Below the pieces are notes generated by a model. That model saw only the letters and a program-made list of their open reading frames with translations, was not told the origin of the DNA and did not search any database. This document shows positions 47,043-58,600 of a DNA stretch of 64,000 bases, piece after piece. The DNA is from Rhizoclosmatium globosum (Eukaryota > Chytridiomycota > Chytridiomycetes > Chytridiales > Chytriomycetaceae), in assembly GCA_002104985.1 (NCBI GenBank), contig MCGO01000013.1, forward strand, positions 434,001 to 498,000. The letters are read 5' to 3'. Position numbers and translations under genes: made by a program. How positions within the stretch are numbered: the stretch's first letter is position 1; every line of letters starts with the position of its first letter.

Positions 47043-48737
47043 ATGAGTTCCGGTTCTTCCGTCACCAACCACTCCGAGGGTCTTGAAGTTCTCGCGGCCT
47101 CTCTACCATTGACAGTGGAGACGTCTCATGGGTTCTGCTTTCGGTGAGTACGCTGCCACTTCTACACTTGGTGTGGTGGGGGTTACCAGCAAGGGCATGG
47201 AAGAAGTTGACTCCTACTGCGGCTTCATAACTGCATTGCATTATCGGAAGGACCGCCATTCACACAGCCAAAAGCGATTGCTCCAGCAGTCATGAATACT
47301 ATACCAACGTGACGTTGGAAACTCCTTGACAGTCCCTAAAAACCCTTGTTTTCAATATATTTGGCCAACCAAGCGCTAACACACACCTCGCACCAATAGG
47401 CCGCCATGATCTTCATCATGATTCCAGGTCTCGGACTCTTCTACGCAGGCCTCGCTGAACAGAAAAACGCAATGACAATGTTGCACACCTGTCTCCTCAT
47501 GTTCGCTGTCATTGTCCTTCAATGGACGTTATTCGGGTACACCATTGCCTTCTCTGATACATCTAGTTCAAGCGTGATTGGAGACCTCAAGTACGCTATG
47601 CTGCTTGATACGATGCATTCAGCTAATAAGCTTGCTCCGACGATTCCGAATTCGCTGTGGGCGTTGTATCAGTTGATGGCTGCGGCAATTACGCCTGGAC
47701 TTTGGATTGGAGCAGTTGCTGGGCGTATGCGTATTCTTCCGACACTTGTGTTTGGAGTTTTGTGGAGTACATTTGTTTATGATGTTGCAGCGTACTCTGT
47801 ATTTGGGGTGAATGGATGGTTGCATAAGATGGATGTGTTGGATTACGCTGGTGGAACTGTTGTTCACTTGACTGCTGGTTGTACCGCTGTAGTATTGGCG
47901 TTGGTTGTCGGAAAGCGTATTGACTATGGTAAAAGAGAATACTCGAACAGCAGTCCAGCTTACGTTTACATTGGAACTGCATTGCTGTGGTTTGGATGGG
48001 TGAGTTTGATGACCATACCGATCCTGAAAATTCATATACTAAGAATATCTATTCCTATTTTGATAGATGGGATTCGACGGAGGTTGTTCAACTGCAGCAA
48101 ACGAACGTGCGATTAACGCTGCATTCACAACCCACATTGCCGGCGCCACCGGAGGCTTGGTATGGATGGCCATGGACGCCCTCGTCAACAAGAAGAGATT
48201 ATCGTCCATTGGTTTCTGTACCGGAGCTGTTGCCGGTTTGGCGACAATGACAGCTGGTTCTGGACACGTTCAGCCAGGAGTTGGACTTGTTTTCGGATTC
48301 CTCGCCGGCGTCTTGTGTTTCTACGGAGTCAAAGTAATGCACTTCTTGAAGATTGATGATTCATTGGATGTTATGGCTGTCCACGGTGTGGGAGGTACTC
48401 TTGGTATGATTCTCACTGGAATCTTTGCCCAATACACTGTCACGGCTACGGGTGTCACTGAATCTATTACTGCCGGGTGGGTTGACAATGTTTGGAAGCA
48501 AGTTCCAGTTCAGCTTTTGGCGGTTGTTGCGTGGGTGGTTGGACTGTCGTTGTGTCAACAATTTTGTTGCTTGTCATCAACAAGATCCCAGGTTTGCACT
48601 TGAGATGCTCAGAAGAAGATGAAGTCCTTGGATTGGACAATTCTGAAGTTGGGGAGACAGCGTATCCTTATGTGATGGTAGAGAGTGTTGATAAGAAGGA
48701 GTTCGAGGCTGCTTATTCACAGGCCACTATTGTCTAA
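47043..48737 (+). CDS. Ammonium transporter, MEP/AMT family (1)
   Basis: Exon 1 ends at 47143 with STIDSGDVSWVLLS, the conserved start of TM1. After a 256-nt intron exon 2 begins AAMIFIMIPGLGLFYAGLAE. Pore features are intact: twin His in GGTVVHLTAG and MAVHGVGGTLG, and the Asp-containing MDVLDYAG. A further intron lies at about 48000-48066. Near 48550 the frame changes (as if one base were missing) so that LLLVINKIPGL and the cytosolic tail SEEDEVLGLD...ATIV to 48737 can be read. The tail is typical of regulated AMTs. The N-terminal start (ATG 47043) needs one more such correction, so the 5' end is tentative. Confidence 0.85.
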
Positions 48738-48842
48738 AAGGCAATTATCTGATTTTTAATTGTTTGTTGTTTTTATTGTGCCAGAATTTGTTTATTGAAT
48801 GTGAGCTTCATATTGTGGTTGTGTGAAAGAAACCGTATCAAC

Positions 48843-49787
48843 TTAATTATTCCAATTCCGTGGCAGAGGATTTGGAACTTCGAGTCCAGGATTATTTGTC
48901 AAATTGCAAAGATAAAACTGTCTTCTCTCCCATTCCACAGGTATTCGACCAGTCAACTGATTATTCTCCAAAATCACAGCTCGCAACGCGGGCAACGTCC
49001 CAAACTCAGCCGGAATCTCACCCACCAAACAACAATCCCCCAAAAACATTTGCTCGAGTTTCACAAGCGATCCTAATTCCGCAGGGAGCGTCGACTCGCA
49101 ATCCGGGTTTCGATTGAGCGATAAGTATAACCATTTCAGGTTAACAAGGTTTCCAAGCTGCCTTGGAATTGGGCCTGTCAAACTCCTGATATGGGTTGAA
49201 TCGAGTGAAAGGTGTTCAAGGAAGACAAGGTTCCCAAGTTCAGGTGGGATGGGCCCACCTACTTCGTTGGTTAAGCTTATCTGGAGTTTTCTCAGATTCA
49301 CGAGGTTTCCGATTGTTGGAGGGATAGGGCCTCGAAGATGTGGATTGTTTGCTATACTGAGAGATTGGAGGCTGGTGAGCAGTCCGATTTCGAAGGGGAT
49401 TGTTCCAATGAGATTGAGTTGGACCAAGCCGAGGTCTGTGAGACTCGTTAGGTGGATTAGCCAGGCAGATGGAATTGGCTTATTGAGCGGAGTTGATGAC
49501 CAGAGCATTGACTTCCATTGTGCCAAGAAGAGGCGGGCGTACTCTGTCTGATATACAACAGGTGCATCAAGGTAGATTAGATCCAAGTCTGTTGGTTTTT
49601 TGGAGATTATGATTGTGGATTTGATTGGTGGGACAACAGTTGCAAGGTTTTGTGCAGCAAAGTGGTTCGTCGAAATCAAGTCATTGAAGGATTTTGACAG
49701 TGCTCGTAGTTTCCAGATTTGTCTTGGATCAATCCAGCGGAGAACCAAAGCTGCTACATCCTTTGGAAGGTCAGAGAAAGACGCCAT
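48843..49787 (-). CDS. Short F-box/plant-type LRR protein lacking the coiled coil
   Basis: Single exon, 314 residues. The F-box starts at residue 5 (FSDLPKDVAALVLRWIDPRQIWKLRALSKSF), so the N-terminal coiled coil of the longer paralogues is absent. The linker has APVVYQTEYAR, then six LRRs (LIGTIPFEIGLL, LRGPIPPTIGNL, VGGPIPPELGNL, LTGPIPRQLGNL, a CESTLPAELGSL repeat, LVGEIPAEFGTL) and the family end FYLCNLTNNPGLEVPNPLPRNW. Intact. Convergent with the ammonium transporter. Confidence 0.82.
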   Translation of the reverse strand: MASFSDLPKDVAALVLRWIDPRQIWKLRALSKSFNDLISTNHFAAQNLATVVPPIKSTIIISKKPTDLDLIYLDAPVVYQTEYARLFLAQWKSMLWSSTPLNKPIPSAWLIHLTSLTDLGLVQLNLIGTIPFEIGLLTSLQSLSIANNPHLRGPIPPTIGNLVNLRKLQISLTNEVGGPIPPELGNLVFLEHLSLDSTHIRSLTGPIPRQLGNLVNLKWLYLSLNRNPDCESTLPAELGSLVKLEQMFLGDCCLVGEIPAEFGTLPALRAVILENNQLTGRIPVEWERRQFYLCNLTNNPGLEVPNPLPRNWNN

Positions 49788-50359
49788 TTGGAGGATTTAA
49801 CGCGGTGGATTTTACTGAGAACCTCGGAGACAAAGCTCTTGTAATAGAACAACCTGTATTAGAGTTCGCGCTGAAGAGTTGTTGCGATAAGGTTTGTAGC
49901 AGATGGAGGGTCTTGGAAGGAAGGAGATTTAACGAAATGACGAAATGGTGGAGCGGACTGGAGTGAAGAAAGGGAAGCTGGTAAGGAATTGAAGAATTAA
50001 TAAATATAGAGTCTCGAACAATCAATCTCTTTGTGTTCTCCTAAATGTTATCAAAGTTTCAATTTATGAACCAGCGTAGTTCCATACGACGAGGCAGCTC
50101 ATGATTTATTGAATGTGAATTTGTTGGAGGATTTAACAGATCTTAAAAGATATGAAGAATATAATAGCCATTCATGGGTAACTCAGTGATTCACAGAATG
50201 TACATAGTTCTATGAAGCTAACAATTGGATGCGAATTGTACCCAAATATTAGGACCTAATTGACTCTGCTCTTTCTCCGAGACGCTGCCGTTTTCCTTAC
50301 ACTCTATTTACTCTCTTCAGTAAGCTATAGATAATAGCTGCCAAATTTAGATCTTAAAA
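49788..50359. other. Divergent promoter region
   Basis: 572 bp between the minus-strand LRR gene start and the plus-strand glycosyltransferase-like gene start. It should carry both promoters. AT-rich, no open frame with protein-like features, no RNA gene recognised. Confidence 0.5.
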
Positions 50360-51682
50360 ATGGCTTGGATCAAACAACTAGTCATAGCCGTAATCGCACT
50401 CATAGTTCTAATCCAAGTATGGCGAATAAGCGGTCTCGTTCGAAAGTCTCAGGCTGCGGCAGTATCACCTGCCTCCAATGTGCGAGTGCCTGAGAAGAAG
50501 GTCCAGCCAAACGGCGGATTCGATTGTTTCCCTGTCATCAGCGAGTCTCAGTTCCTGCGATCGTGTTGGCCGATTGAGATTGTGGTGAGGGAGGACGAAA
50601 GGAGTTCTGGTGTGTGTGGTGATGTTGGGCTTTTTGTCAAGAACACTCATGGTAACCATAGTTATCCCCCTACTCTTCTTTTGGAAGATAGCTTCTTTAA
50701 AACTAAAGTGGTTGGAATTGTAGCTCGATTAAGTCCGGTGTTCAATTCGACGATCCTGTTGCGGAAACTAACACTCTGCCCGAACTCGACCTTCGTACAC
50801 GTTACTCCAAATATTCCTGCTACTCTATTGGAGACACCGAACGTTCGCAATTGGTGGTTAGGATCAAGTAATTTTACGGACTATATCCCTCCACTCCCAT
50901 CCCTGACTCGAATTCTATGCAAGTCAAAGTCATCTTGTAAGCGATACGCTGAACACGTCCGACCAAATACAAACAGCCCTGTCGACCTCCCAATCACATA
51001 CATTTCCCATTCAACACCCGACCTCCTCAATGAAATAACATACCTACACGTCAACAACCACGTAGACTACAACCGCTTCCTATTCACATACACCGACCCA
51101 ACTCTCGCGACAGCAAAAGCGCTGGCCTCATGTTGGTCGTCGTCCCCAAACCTCCAATCCTCACGGATAGTCCTCCTTGGACCCCACAACAAGTTATCAT
51201 TCGGGTTCCAGCACGACGAGGCAGCGCCAAAGTACCTCCGGTTCAAGCATGCGCCGACGTTGAGTCTGTTTGATACACGCGAGGCGCAGGTTCGGAGTGG
51301 TGTTCATTTTTGTGAGGGGGGTGATTTGCAGTGTATTGTGGAGGCAAGGAGTCTTGGGGCGCTTGTTGTTGCGTTTGGGGAGAAGGTGGGGGATGGTGTT
51401 GTGGATGGTGTGAATGGGATTGTGCTTGAGACTAAGGGTGGGGATGTGTGTGAGTTGTTGGGGAGAGTTATGAACCTTGATATTGAGGCGCGGTGGTTCT
51501 TGGGTCGGGAAGGACGGAGGATGTATGAAGATGATACGGTAACAATGGAGCGGGCTTTGAGGAGGATACGGAATGAGACGATGCGTCATTTGGTTGGTGT
51601 TGATGATGCCAAGGTTTGGAAACGGAAAGAAAAGGATTTGAGAGATGACTTGGAAGGGAAGAAGAAGGGTTGGCTGTGGTGA
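50360..51682 (+). CDS. Type II membrane glycosyltransferase-like protein (GT-B fold, GT4-like)
   Basis: Single exon, 440 residues. One N-terminal membrane anchor (LVIAVIALIVLIQVW, residues ~6-22) with a short cytosolic tail fits a Golgi type II enzyme. The lumenal part has several N-glycosylation sequons (NHS, NST, NFT). Near the C-terminus VEARSLGALVVAFGE and DGVNGIVLE resemble the nucleotide-sugar binding part of GT4-type enzymes, followed by helices. The first half has no motif I recognise. Donor and acceptor unknown. Intermediate confidence in the enzyme class, high that it is a real gene. Confidence 0.65.
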   Translation: MAWIKQLVIAVIALIVLIQVWRISGLVRKSQAAAVSPASNVRVPEKKVQPNGGFDCFPVISESQFLRSCWPIEIVVREDERSSGVCGDVGLFVKNTHGNHSYPPTLLLEDSFFKTKVVGIVARLSPVFNSTILLRKLTLCPNSTFVHVTPNIPATLLETPNVRNWWLGSSNFTDYIPPLPSLTRILCKSKSSCKRYAEHVRPNTNSPVDLPITYISHSTPDLLNEITYLHVNNHVDYNRFLFTYTDPTLATAKALASCWSSSPNLQSSRIVLLGPHNKLSFGFQHDEAAPKYLRFKHAPTLSLFDTREAQVRSGVHFCEGGDLQCIVEARSLGALVVAFGEKVGDGVVDGVNGIVLETKGGDVCELLGRVMNLDIEARWFLGREGRRMYEDDTVTMERALRRIRNETMRHLVGVDDAKVWKRKEKDLRDDLEGKKKGWLW

Positions 51683-51805
51683 ATAAATGCGCATTGAAAA
51701 GAACTGAAGTTTCCAGCTTATTTTCTGTTCTGGAGTGGATCAGACAACCATTCACTCCCACATAATAATCAACTAATCCAGATGGCTCAAGTATATATAT
51801 TTACA

Positions 51806-52251
51806 CTATTGACTGTTTTCCCATCTCTGATTCCGTTTGCAATGTTCGCAACACTGAACACCGCCTTCCTGAACTAACTCAACCTCTGTTCCATCCATCT
51901 TCTTCTTCTTCTTCTCCTTTTCACTTTTTGAAGTCAAGACAATCTTTGCAGTAATCAGAATCAGACCAAAGAAACACTCGATGATCAAGGGAATTGCACC
52001 CGCCCATGCACCAATTAGGCCCGTGTAGATTGCCGACATTGTCAGACCAGCAGTGTATAGTATAGTAAAAGAGAGAGAGACATCGTCAGCCGACTGATGG
52101 TTGTTGTTGAGGGAGTAAGAAACCAACAAGAATCACAAGTACATCGCACCTTTGTCTTCCACATTTGATACAGTTGGGGTGCAGTACAAACAGCAAGCAA
52201 GCCCCCACCAATAGCACCGCACGCGTTCACAACAGGGGATGCATCAGCCAT
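51806..52251 (-). CDS. Small PQ-loop (SemiSWEET-like) membrane protein
   Basis: Two exons joined across about 52149-52097 (WKTK joining SADDVS). About 130 residues with three membrane segments: ACGAIGGGLLAVCTAPQLYQMW, a long SFTILYTAGLTMSAIYTG-type segment, and ECFFGLILITAKIVL. The motif APQLYQMWKTKSADDVS is a PQ-loop repeat signature, and only one copy is present. One three-helix unit is the size of a SemiSWEET, which works as a dimer. The C-terminus is Lys-rich then Cys-rich. Transport of sugars or amino acids is possible but the substrate is unknown. Divergent from UTP5 (84 bp apart). Confidence 0.75.
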
Positions 52252-52334
52252 GTCTGTATGTGTAGTTGATTCCTGTCTTTTCTTTCTTTTTTTCCTCTGA
52301 CACTTTTGACCACCAACCACCACCAACACCCAAG

Positions 52335-54791
52335 ATGGTTTCACCTGACGCGGCGTTCCTCTCGACATCCTTCTCAGCCGATGGTCGGTTCTTTGGCAGT
52401 GTCAGTGTGACGCACGCGGTGACTGTTGTCGAAGTGACGAGTGGCAGTGTTGTGTTCACTACTTCTTCTTCGTCAAACAATCAAACAAACAAGGCCACGT
52501 GCGTCGCAGTCGCCGACCAACTTGTCGCATTTGGCACTCAAAGTGGCGCTGTCTTTGTAGCGGCTCTTGTCGCTACCTCTGTCGCTGCCTCGAAGCCACT
52601 CGCGCTTCCAACCTCGGCGTCAACTTCGTCTTCCTCGGCCGCCGTCGCCGCGATCGCCTTTGTGTCCGACTCGAAAGTGGCCGCCGTGTCGACAAACGGA
52701 ATCGTCTCCCTCTTCGACACAACCTCAAAATCACAAGTCTTCACTCACAAAACAACAATCAAGAACCCGTCCGCTCTGACTTTTGATGCCGTGTCAATGT
52801 CTCTGGCGGTGGCGGGCACCCGCGTGGCCGTGCTCAAATTGAACTTGGATGCAAAGACGTGTGCCCTCGTGAAGGAGTTTACGGGCCATGCAACGCAGGT
52901 CTCGTCCCTGCTTCTCTCAGATGCAAACACGTGTGTCTCGGCGGCGAAACAAGACAGGTTTATTGCCGTGTGGGATATTGTGAAGGGCGCAAACTCGTCC
53001 GCTCTTACGCTGGAGAGTGCTCCAGTTTCTGTTGTTGGATTGGGAAAGAAGGTCGCTGCTGTCACGGAGGATGGTCTCTTGGCTCTTTGGGACAATGTCT
53101 CTTCTGCCACCGCTGCCTCTGCTGAACCTACCCCCAAAAAGAAAAAGAATTCAGAAAAGAACTCTTCTTCAAACTCTCATCAACAAACTCTCACGAAACC
53201 GCCCGTCTCCACTGTATCTGTCAAAATTGTGTCGGTCGACTCAAAAACAAATCAGATTGACGAAAGTGTTCCCTCCCGTCCTGCTCCTATCCTTGCCGCC
53301 ACTTTCGATTCAGCAGATTCTATTCTGTTTGTTTACGGATCTACCCTCCGTCCCTCCTTCGAACGTGTTTCGGTACTCCAAAAAGATCACTCAGAAGATG
53401 GGACTGAAGGTGATGATGAACTGGTGAAAGGTGCTATTGAAATTGTCCGTGCCATGAAGGGAAATACTTTTGTTGGTGTCAATGAGTTGCAAGCCAAGCA
53501 GATGGTGAGTTGAAAATGTTCAAAGGAGCTCATGACTGAGCAAAGAACGTGGATGGACGAGCGAAGTGAGCAATTATCCTATGCGTAGCGAGCGAGCGAT
53601 AATACGATCGAGTCAAAAAGATCGTTAATCCTCGTGGGCAGCGAACGATACATCGACGGAGTTGGAAATAAATTGACGGAGTCGAAAAGATCGTCAATCA
53701 TAACAGCGAGCCAGTCTCGCGGCAGGCGGGGTGAGCTTTGGGGGCTGTGAGAACGTACTTTCGCGAAGCGAATGGGAAAGAAAATAGGTGCTCGGATGAC
53801 TGCAATCAAAAACATGTACTTACCGAACTGCAATGCGATTTCAACCACAATTCACTCACACCATTGCATAGATGTCAAAAACAAAAGCATACACTGAATC
53901 CGCCACTTCAAAACTCATTACATCCACAACTCCACTCTCATTGAACCTCGCCGCGCAATCAGCATCTTCTGCAGCTGCATCCCAAGAACCATCTCTCCAA
54001 GACCGCCTCCAAACCCTGAACTTGTCTCTCGCCGATGAAACAGCAACCAAACGGCCCTTCTCCGGAAAGAGACACGACCTCCTCAAAACTCCTACTGCAA
54101 CTTCATTACACAACCTCCTCACACAAAGTATCCACTCAGGAGATACACAGTTACTGGAACAGTGTCTGCAAGTCTCTGACCCAGTCGTTATTACTGCAAC
54201 CATCAAAAGGCTTCCAGCAGCACAAGTTGTCCCTCTCCTAAACCTCCTAACAGTACGTCTCCAAATGCGTCCAACCCGCGCAAAGAGCCTGATTGAATGG
54301 ATCCGCGCCGTTGTCATCTGCCATGCCGCCTTCCTCATGACTGTAAGTCATTCACTTTCCTCCAAGATTGTTGAAAACTAAAATCTATTGCATTCAAGAA
54401 CCCAAGTCTCGTGAGCCACTTGAGCACCCTCCATGCAACCTTAACAACACGTTCAGAAACATTCACGAAACTCTTGAAACTCTCTGGACGGCTTGACCTT
54501 GTCACATCGCAAATCGCGCTTCGTCAATCACGCGCACAGTTCTCGGGGGATGATGACGATGATGACGTTGACGGGGTTGTTGTGTATGATGAAGAGATGG
54601 AAGGGGATGATGACGACGAGGACGATGATGATGAGATGGATGAGGATGAGGATTTGGACAGTGATGAGTTTGGGGAGGAAGAGGAGGAGGAAGAGTATGC
54701 GGAGGATGAGGAGGAAGAGGATCCTGATTTCGATGAGGATGCTGATTTGGATGAGTTGGGAGGGGATGACGACGAGGAGGAGGAAGATTGA
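52335..54791 (+). CDS. UTP5: UTP5/WDR43, t-UTP subunit of the SSU processome
   Basis: Three exons (52335-53504, 53872 to about 54342, about 54401-54791). The N-terminal ~390 residues form a divergent WD40 propeller (SADGRFFGSVSVTHAVTVVE, FTGHATQVSSLLLSD, DRFIAVWDIV). The C-terminal Utp12 domain reads LHNLLTQSIHSGDTQLLEQCL, IKRLPAAQVVPLLNLLTVRL and RAKSLIEWIRAVVICH. The protein ends in a ~75-residue Asp/Glu run (54545-54789), common in nucleolar proteins. UTP5 binds the 5' part of the nascent pre-rRNA and links rRNA transcription to processing. The first intron is unusually long (367 nt) and contains repeats. Confidence 0.9.
53505..53871 (+). repeat. Long intron with direct repeats
   Basis: UTP5 intron 1 is several times longer than other introns here. 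It contains two 21-nt direct repeats, 19 of 21 identical, at 53610-53630 and 53679-53699 (core AAAAGATCGT). Related GACGGAGT strings lie nearby and GCGAGCGAGCG-like GC-rich stretches flank them. It looks like a fragment of a dispersed repeat or decayed element. No coding or terminal inverted repeat features were found. Confidence 0.55.
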
Positions 54792-54928
54792 AGTGATTGT
54801 GTTGAAGTGCCTTGGGGATAACTGAGGGGGTTTTATTGAAACCGTATTTAGGGCTATTATTACAGCTTATTATAAATGGTCTTTTGATTGTTATAGGTAT
54901 GAATGTATTCTACAAGGTGTAACTCAGT

Positions 54929-55470
54929 TCAGTTCTTCCACATTTCCGCTACATCATCGTTCCGCACGACTGGGGCCGTATCGCTTTGACCCTGCGTCCT
55001 TTTACTTTCTTCGAGCTTCTCTGCGAGTTTGCCGCCTCCCTTTTGGACACCTCGTTTCTCTTGGGCGTTTAGACGGGCTTCGACAGCGGCGAGGCGGGCG
55101 TCGCGGTCCTGTTCTGTGTTTGCGGGTTTTGCTTTTGGTTGGACGAATGGATTCTGTTGTTGAAGTGGTTGTGTGAGTGGGTGAGTGAGTGGGGTGAAGG
55201 AAGGCATCCAGTGGCAACGATAGGATTGCTGCTTGTTGGATTGGGTTGATGATTGCTACTAATGTATCATGTATGTTTGATTCAAGAAGGGGCAATAACG
55301 GTGGCTCTGTAGTGTAAGATGTGGTAGATGGATCTCACCTTCTTTGGGGATGCCTCAGATCCAATCTTTGGAGAACTGGGTCCGTTACTTCCGCTGTTGC
55401 TCTTGCTGACACTGCCGCTGCTTCCACCCCCGAGAGTGTGGCCTTTTGGTTTCGATGCGTCGTTTCCCAT
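54929..55470 (-). CDS. Small putatively N-myristoylated protein
   Basis: Two exons: 55470 to about 55339 (ending SEASPKK) and, after an intron, an exon from about 55254 running to 54929. It starts MGNDASKPK, a good N-myristoylation sequence (Gly2, Ser6, basic 7 and 9). A Gly/Ser-rich segment follows, then a Gln-rich part and a C-terminal helix (EQDRDARLAAVEARLNAQEK). The helix vaguely resembles small VCP-interacting proteins, but the spacing of the VCP motif is not exact. It ends VRNDDVAEMWKN. Function unknown; membrane tethering inferred. Confidence 0.6.
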
Positions 55471-55665
55471 TTTCGAACTTGATTTTCAGCAAGTAACTCT
55501 TCAACCATATATTCTGTTATAAAGTATCTATTCAGATTGTCCTTGAAAGCTTTAGCCACTTCTTAACTGAAAGATTGAGTGATAGTTTAAAATGTTTGTG
55601 GTTTTGAATACCTTTTGAAAATCTGTTCATCTCTTTCTTCTCTCAGTTGTCACATCGTCGAATCA

Positions 55666-58600
55666 ATGTCGGACCAAAGATTAAGAACGGCGGAAGATAT
55701 TTCACAGCTCATGTCCGAGTTTGAATCACGCTATCGCCAACTAGAGCAGCAGATGTCGCTATTTCAGCCAATCGCCGCCAGAATTATCCAGCACTTTCAA
55801 GGGTCCACAACGTCAATCAGAACGTCAATCAACCACCACAAACGAGATTCTAACATCCCCTCGTTGAAGATCTTTCCGCCCCTTGAAGCGATTAAGAGCT
55901 CTAACGACAGAATATTGGACGACACGGACGGAATCCTTCTCATGAGCCATGCAATTAACGTCGACGATTCAAGTTGTCATGAAGAATGGCTTAAAAACGC
56001 GGAAAAGATTGATCCTGAAGACGAAGACGACATTGAGTATTCAACAAACAATCAACTCGGAAACGCTGACAGTCGCGACAAAATATTTGAAGCAGTTGAG
56101 GAAAAGCAAAGACGAAAGTTTTCAGCGTCACTGAAGGGATCAAATGACAGCATGAACGTATCAAGTTTCTTTGCACGAAGCACGCTTCGAAGGCTGTCGA
56201 ATATGAACTCTCCACTTGGATCTCAAGACAGTGTGAGATCCAGAGGGGAAAATCGAAAAGGCGCAAAATTCACGTCAGTTAAAGCACAACGAACGGGTAA
56301 TCAGAATCAATCAAATTTAAAGGTCCCTTCGGAAGAAGCAACGACTTCAAATGGAACCAGTGTGTCAATTGAAGTGGGCGAATCTGATTCTATCCATTCA
56401 AACAAACATTCTGTATCGTTGTCCAGAACAAAAGGACAAGCTTTTGAACACGGATCTATGAAGTCAAGGAAAAATTCGGGAGTGGTTATAAGCCCAACAG
56501 CTTCGAAAAAAGACGTCGATGAAGACGATGTCAAAATTCTTGTTCCACCAAGTGCTATTCCCATCACAATATCAGTATCAGAGGAATCTGCTGGTAAGAC
56601 AGTGGAAACTAAAAATGTCGTTGGCCCCGAATCAACAGCCAGCAGTTTGGCACCGAGTAGCCCAACCTCACCATCTGGGCTTCTTTCATCATCTTCTGTG
56701 AAAAAGTCAAGTCGATTGCTGGCACCGTCCTCAAACGCCAAGAGTAAATCACTTTTGGCAATCAAGTTTGCCACATCTGTAAAGTACGATATAGAGGATT
56801 CTTTGCTTTCTATGGGATCTAAGCCTGCAGCGGAAAAGGAAGCGCCGGATATGATTTCGCGAAGCTCAGTCAACAACGAAACGTACTCTCTTTGGAACCA
56901 CGGAATAGATTCACTTTCGGTATTTTTAGTCAACATTGAATTTCTGTTCTCAAGTACGTCATTAATCACTTTCATGCGTTTGCTAACGCTCTTATTTTTA
57001 AGTTTCCTACTTCAGTGAATTATGGCTGATACCAGTGGCTATCTGTTATGATTTACAATTACCAAGATACTTTAGTATCATCGTATCGACCAAGAACACG
57101 TTAGAGTTTTTGTTAGAGCATATTACATTGCGTTCCAATCATCCGGCAATGAAGCTTATTAAAAACCCGACAGTTCAAGATTGGAGATTGCATTATTGGA
57201 AGAACCGGTTGTTGGTAGATGTCATCACAATCTTCCCATTCGAACTTCTTGCTATCAATGGGAATGAGTATTTATGGGCTATACGTCTACTAAGAATGTA
57301 CAAGCTGTTTGAAATCACTCGGACTTCACCTATTTACAATCGTTTGCGTGTCAAGACGCAGGAATGGTTCAGAATTGGAAATGCCGCGTCGTTGTTCTTC
57401 CCACTGATGTTTCTGTTTATTTTGTTCATGCATGTTCAAGCTTGCGTCATATTTTTGACTGGACGGGTATTTGATTTCAGCAATGATGATATTGAACCTT
57501 ACAGGGATGCCATCTTTTTTGATCAATACATGTGGTCACTGTATATGGTGAGATATTTTGTTAGGCGGTAGTAACTGGTAGAATCACTGACGTTTACGTG
57601 CAGTCAACGGCAAATATGTTTCCTCTTGGGTACCACCCAAAAAATCCTATGGAACAATTCATTACCGCTGTTTTTGTTATTGCTGGTGCTGGTCTGTACG
57701 CTTGTATTGTCGGAGCTATTTCGTCAATAGCGATGGGTTTTGACGCTTCTGGCCGATTATACAAACAGAAAGTTGACGAGCTCAAAGAATACATGCGATG
57801 GAAGTGCCTTAACCCGGTGACGCAGCGAAAAGTACTAAAATACTACGAGCTCAAGTATCGTGGAAAATACTTTGAAGAGGTGAGAAATTGAAACGACTCC
57901 TGAGCTGACATAAAACTCAGGGTTCTTTATTGAATGAAATGAACGAATCATTGCGAATGGAAATCGCCGTGCATAACTGTCGTGAGCTTATATCAAAAGT
58001 GTCGTTTTTGAAGCGTGAACAGCATGATGGACGAGACGACTTGTTTGCCGGGTGTATCGCAACTGCTTTGCAACCATGCTATTATGTTCCTGGAGATATA
58101 TTATTTTTGCAGGGAGAGGTAACAAACAGAGTTTTATTGTATATTTAAACTGATATGTAATCAAAATAGATTGGTGCAGACATGGTTAGTGTCTTATCTG
58201 TAACCTTAAAACCTAATCGCATACACAGTACTTTTTGTTATCAGGCTCATTAAATGTATTAATCTCTGGGAAACGTGTTGCCCAACTTAAAGACGGAGCC
58301 TTCTTTGGAGAATTAGCATTATACGCTAATACTCCTCGAACCGCCACAGTACAAGCAGCCTCCTCTTGCATAGTTTACCGACTCTCGCGAGATTCATTCA
58401 ATTCGATCCTAGACATGTTCGATGATGTCAAAAAGAAAGTGAAAGCAATTTATAATGAACGGCTAGAAAAGTTGAAAGTCGAGGAAGATATTCGAAAACT
58501 TGCGGCAGCAAAAGAAACCATATCAAGAGTTACGTTCTTGAGACGTGATTATCAGTTGGATCCAAATGACGACTCATTTGCAACTAAGCTTGCTTCTCTG

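Noticed and set aside
47038..47068. Overlap of the LCB3 and AMT start regions as a regulatory overlap
   Set aside because: Both 5' ends are uncertain and one needs a frame correction, so the overlap is probably an annotation artefact.
54545..54789. Acidic low-complexity run as an independent repeat
   Set aside because: It is in frame with UTP5 and is a typical nucleolar acidic tail; described there.
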